From Chitinophaga filiformis (GTDB lineage: Bacteria > Bacteroidota > Bacteroidia > Chitinophagales > Chitinophagaceae): a stretch of DNA of 64,000 bases. The DNA lies in the NCBI RefSeq assembly GCF_900102545.1, contig NZ_FNBN01000009.1, positions 332,823-396,822 on the forward strand, written 5' to 3'. Below the pieces are notes generated by a model that ran no database searches, was not told where the DNA came from, and saw nothing but the letters and a program-made list of their open reading frames with translations. Positions 62,755 through 64,000 of this stretch are shown here, piece by piece. Position numbers and translations under genes: made by a program. Positions within the stretch are counted from its first letter, which is position 1. Every line of letters begins with the position of its first letter.

Positions 62755-63723
62755 TCACGCAATAATGGATTGGCCTTCGAACATTTTTATTTGTTTTTCC
62801 TTCCACAGTTTTTCAATTTCAGGTTTATACAATTGTTCAGGTTTTGTGCCAAGGTCTGCAAGTTCTAGTGGGATATTTTTGATCAACCTGAAATCGGTAA
62901 AATATATTTTCCATTTGTCCGGAAACCAGGTAGTCCCATTATAGAATAACATCAGCTGCTCAAAGGTTGTTAATTGCGCCCTTAGAAACCGCAAGTAGTC
63001 ATATTTCTGATTGTGATCCAAAAACGTCCTGGTTTGAACATAAGTGACAGTCTGGTAGAGCTGTCTGTAGTAGTTGCCAAGAAGATTTGAATGACCATCA
63101 TATGGATAATAGTGGTAATGAATCGGCCATTTTGCTCTTAGTTCTTCAGCCGCAGATTCTCTTAGTTTACCGATAGTCTGATAAGATTTTTGCCAATTTT
63201 GAAGTATTCCCTTCACCCGGATGAACATTGACTTTTCTAAGCTGGAAAAGTCACCTATATATGCCTTTTCTGAATTCGGGCCTATTCCATAATAGAAGAT
63301 ATTGTAAGCCATTAACATGGCGTTCAGACGCTCGGCAGGCTGCTGTGCATCTATCATTGGGTGTGATTTCTTTACGTCTATAATTACATTATAGACGTGC
63401 CGCATTTCATAAAATAAGGCCTGAAACGACACTTTGCCGATTACATCAGGTGCAAGGTTCATTTCCGTAACATTTTCTTTATGATTCTTTAATAAATCAT
63501 AGAATCTGCTTTCGAAACGTTCTACCTCCCAGATCCTTTGTTGTTCTTCTAGTTGATCTTCTTGTTGACGTAAGGAGATTCTGAATTGTGAGCGTTGGAG
63601 TTGATTCGCTCTATACTGGATCCAAAAGGCTAAGAATGTCAAACCAGCGCCTAAGAATGCTATTGGCGGTCCCATAATTCCACCAATAGTATCGCCTATC
63701 TGTATCCCTACGAGCAAGTGCAT
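62755..63723 (-). CDS. Putative phage abortive infection protein (PutAbiC-like)
   Basis: About 322 residues from the ATG at 63723; an upstream ATG at 63768 is possible. It has one N-terminal membrane helix (about residues 10-30, PPIAFLGAGLTFLAFWI), then a Gln/Glu-rich coiled coil and the region ERFESRFYDLLKNHKENVTEM. A second block, YYRQLYQTVTYVQTRTFLDH then YLRFLRAQLTTFEQLMLFYN, is the signature of the putative phage abortive infection family (recalled as PutAbiC). Members are thought to kill or arrest infected cells; the mechanism is not established. Next to a GIY-YIG nuclease and a transposase gene. Confidence 0.8.
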   Translation of the reverse strand: MHLLVGIQIGDTIGGIMGPPIAFLGAGLTFLAFWIQYRANQLQRSQFRISLRQQEDQLEEQQRIWEVERFESRFYDLLKNHKENVTEMNLAPDVIGKVSFQALFYEMRHVYNVIIDVKKSHPMIDAQQPAERLNAMLMAYNIFYYGIGPNSEKAYIGDFSSLEKSMFIRVKGILQNWQKSYQTIGKLRESAAEELRAKWPIHYHYYPYDGHSNLLGNYYRQLYQTVTYVQTRTFLDHNQKYDYLRFLRAQLTTFEQLMLFYNGTTWFPDKWKIYFTDFRLIKNIPLELADLGTKPEQLYKPEIEKLWKEKQIKMFEGQSIIA

Positions 63724-63759
63724 CTTTTCGGCGGTGTTTATCGGTTGTAGTTTTGGAAT

Positions 63760-64000
63760 ATGGACCAATCAACATCAAGTCTCGGCAAGGGATCTCCCAG
63801 ACCCCGGATATCTGTTACGGAAAAGAAGCGATTGCTATCTGAGTGGCAACAGAGTTCTTTAAAGATGAAAGCGTTTTGCGAGCAAAATGGTATATCTCTG
63901 TCTGGTTTGAAGACCTGGATGAAACAGTTTGACATGGGAAGAAAACGTAAATCCAAGATAATCAAAGCACCATCGTTTGTTGCGCTCATTCCTGAGAAAT
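63760..64000 (+). CDS. IS66-type accessory transposase protein, N-terminal part
   Basis: The plus strand is open from the ATG at 63760 to the window edge, 80 codons. The peptide has the helix-turn-helix of IS66-family accessory proteins (TEKKRLLSEWQQSSLKMKAF then CEQNGISLSGLKTWMKQF) followed by a basic linker and FVALIPE. The gene runs out of the window, so neither the other IS66 genes nor the right end can be seen. No IS66 inverted repeat is obvious in the 36 bases between this start and the divergent PutAbiC-like gene. Confidence 0.75.
   Translation, partial: MDQSTSSLGKGSPRPRISVTEKKRLLSEWQQSSLKMKAFCEQNGISLSGLKTWMKQFDMGRKRKSKIIKAPSFVALIPEK

Noticed and set aside
1..64000. CRISPR arrays, rRNA and complete tRNA genes
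   Set aside because: Looked for regularly spaced 25-40 base repeats, rRNA landmarks and cloverleaf folds; none found by eye.

Overview
The window looks like chromosomal DNA of a member of the Bacteroidota, probably the Chitinophagaceae and perhaps Chitinophaga (an inference, not proven). Supporting signs: promoter -7 elements of the TAnnTTTG type in front of several genes, almost no Shine-Dalgarno sequences, many Sec and lipoprotein signals, fibronectin-III and TANFOR-like surface proteins, GlxA and several AraC regulators, and a NodT-type efflux outer-membrane lipoprotein.

Layout. 1-1,100: a cut-off membrane gene, a tiny membrane protein and a GC-rich intergenic stretch of 11-bp and ~18-bp microrepeats. 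1,122-16,071: a five-gene, tightly packed operon encoding a 1,470-residue exported beta-rich protein, a fibronectin-III protein, an outer-membrane barrel, a ~2,047-residue modular toxin (TANFOR-like N-terminus, zinc-peptidase motif, His/Cys clan-CD-like motif, C-terminal nucleic-acid-deaminase-type toxin) and a SUKH immunity protein whose start overlaps the toxin stop. I read this as a polymorphic toxin locus that carries its own dedicated envelope proteins. 16,215-18,747: three tandem paralogues of an unrecognised family, two of them tail-anchored. 18,909-22,527: msrA, a MutS2 without Smr domain, and an autoregulated MarR gene with a palindromic operator.

22,809-29,952: an AraC regulator and a complete RND efflux operon (adaptor, pump, outer-membrane channel), followed by two divergent paralogous AraC genes. 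32,667-35,725: a lipoprotein, a beta-lactamase-fold serine hydrolase with a TPR tail and a small exported protein. 36,112-40,065: a striking three-enzyme fusion of peptidoglycan amidase, caspase-like peptidase and SGNH hydrolase. 40,269-58,376: mostly ordinary metabolic and envelope genes (ACT protein, amidohydrolase, patatin, basic secretory peptidase, GH15, propeller protein, HtrA-type protease, GlxA regulator, alpha/beta hydrolase, HxlR/SDR pair, M13 peptidase, conserved hypotheticals).

58,958-64,000: an RRM RNA-binding protein, a retropepsin-like protein with a 41-residue membrane protein just upstream, a decayed stretch with a broken gene and orphan terminators, then a GIY-YIG nuclease facing a PutAbiC-like abortive-infection protein, and the start of an IS66-type accessory transposase gene at the edge. 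This right end has the character of a mobile defence region.

The two best candidates for something not well described are the toxin operon with its envelope partners and the amidase-caspase-SGNH fusion. The tandem tail-anchored paralogues come next.
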